A stretch of 13,331 nucleotides of DNA from positions 1 to 13,331 of the forward strand of contig JAPPBK010000235.1 in NCBI GenBank assembly GCA_026705105.1, read 5' to 3'. Under the pieces are notes generated by a model that was given only the letters and a program-made list of their open reading frames with translations, was not told the DNA's origin and did no database searches. Below are positions 13,100-13,331 of the stretch, one piece after another. This DNA is from Chloroflexota bacterium. GTDB taxonomy: Bacteria; Chloroflexota; Dehalococcoidia; Bin125. Numbering within the stretch: position 1 is the first letter of the stretch; every line of letters starts with the position of its first letter. A program made the position numbers and the translations under genes.

Positions 13100-13331
13100 T
13101 CAGTTCGAGATCCCGGGAATCGGGAAGCTCGACGCGAGGTCGCGCACGTCGGCGGCCACTTGCCGGTGCTCGTCCACGTCCTCAATCTGGTCCAGTACAC
13201 GGCTGATCAGCCCAGCCACCTGCGACATCTCGTCCTCGCCCATCCCGCGAGTCGTCAGCGCCGGGGTGCCGATGCGGATACCCGAGGTCACCGTCGGACG
13301 CCGCGTGTCGTATGGGATCGTGTTCTTGTTG
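13100..13331 (-). CDS. glyA: Serine hydroxymethyltransferase, C-terminal 76 residues (gene enters from outside the window)
   Basis: SHMT interconverts serine and glycine while loading one-carbon units on tetrahydrofolate. Only the end is visible. It reads NKNTIPYDTRRPTVTSG and then IRIGTPALTTRGMGEDEM, a near-diagnostic SHMT stretch in which the Arg of the substrate-carboxylate site lies in SGIRIGTPA. It ends with DLASSFPIPG, as in most SHMTs. The frame is open to the window edge, so the 5' part lies beyond 13331. The stop codon is 31 nt upstream of rpsF, so it may share a transcript with it. Confidence 0.95.
   Translation of the reverse strand, partial: NKNTIPYDTRRPTVTSGIRIGTPALTTRGMGEDEMSQVAGLISRVLDQIEDVDEHRQVAADVRDLASSFPIPGISN

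Noticed and set aside
13069..13200. An upstream start extending S6 by 44 residues
   Set aside because: The extension overlaps the end of glyA and looks unlike S6, while the ATG at 13068 has a good ribosome-binding site and matches the family start.

Overview
The window is a GC-rich bacterial chromosome segment in which every supportable gene lies on the minus strand. In transcription order (from high to low coordinates) it reads: glyA (3' end) - rpsF - ssb - rpsR - hom - coiled-coil protein - thrC - folE - CelD-like acetyltransferase - GT4 glycosyltransferase - PIG-L/LmbE deacetylase - ccsA-like - [291-nt gap] - rpsL - rpsG - fusA - tuf (5' end). There are no tRNA or rRNA genes, insertion sequences or CRISPR arrays. 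The high GC, an S12 with a 14-residue insertion near residue 25, a System II cytochrome c gene and an EF-Tu starting MARQVYERTKPHVNVGTI would fit a Chloroflexota-like or other deep-branching terrabacterial lineage. That placement is an inference from memory, not a search result.

Region 1 (11475-13331) is the S6-SSB-S18 cassette preceded by the end of serine hydroxymethyltransferase. rplI (L9), which often follows rpsR, is missing. S18 is unusual: an arginine-rich N-terminal extension, a cysteine-free core, and an acidic Ala/Glu/Pro tail of about 113 residues containing a 27-bp tandem repeat.

Region 2 (3499-11475) is a tightly packed run of eight metabolic or unknown genes; seven of the eight junctions, counting that with rpsR, overlap by 1 to 11 nt, and one has a 30-nt gap. 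It encodes homoserine dehydrogenase, an unrecognised coiled-coil protein, threonine synthase, GTP cyclohydrolase I, then a glycosyltransferase-deacetylase-acetyltransferase set, and a CcsA-type haem/cytochrome c assembly protein. The glycosyltransferase resembles MshA of mycothiol biosynthesis and the deacetylase resembles MshB/BshB, so the set may make a small glycosidic metabolite such as a low-molecular-weight thiol. No cysteine ligase is in view, and one residue thought to bind the inositol phosphate is changed.

Region 3 (1-3498) is the classical str operon rpsL-rpsG-fusA-tuf, with a 291-nt upstream region, a hairpin between rpsL and rpsG where the E. coli S7 operator lies, and a perfect palindrome between fusA and tuf. 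S12 has arginine where most bacteria have Lys88, which is a known streptomycin-resistance substitution.
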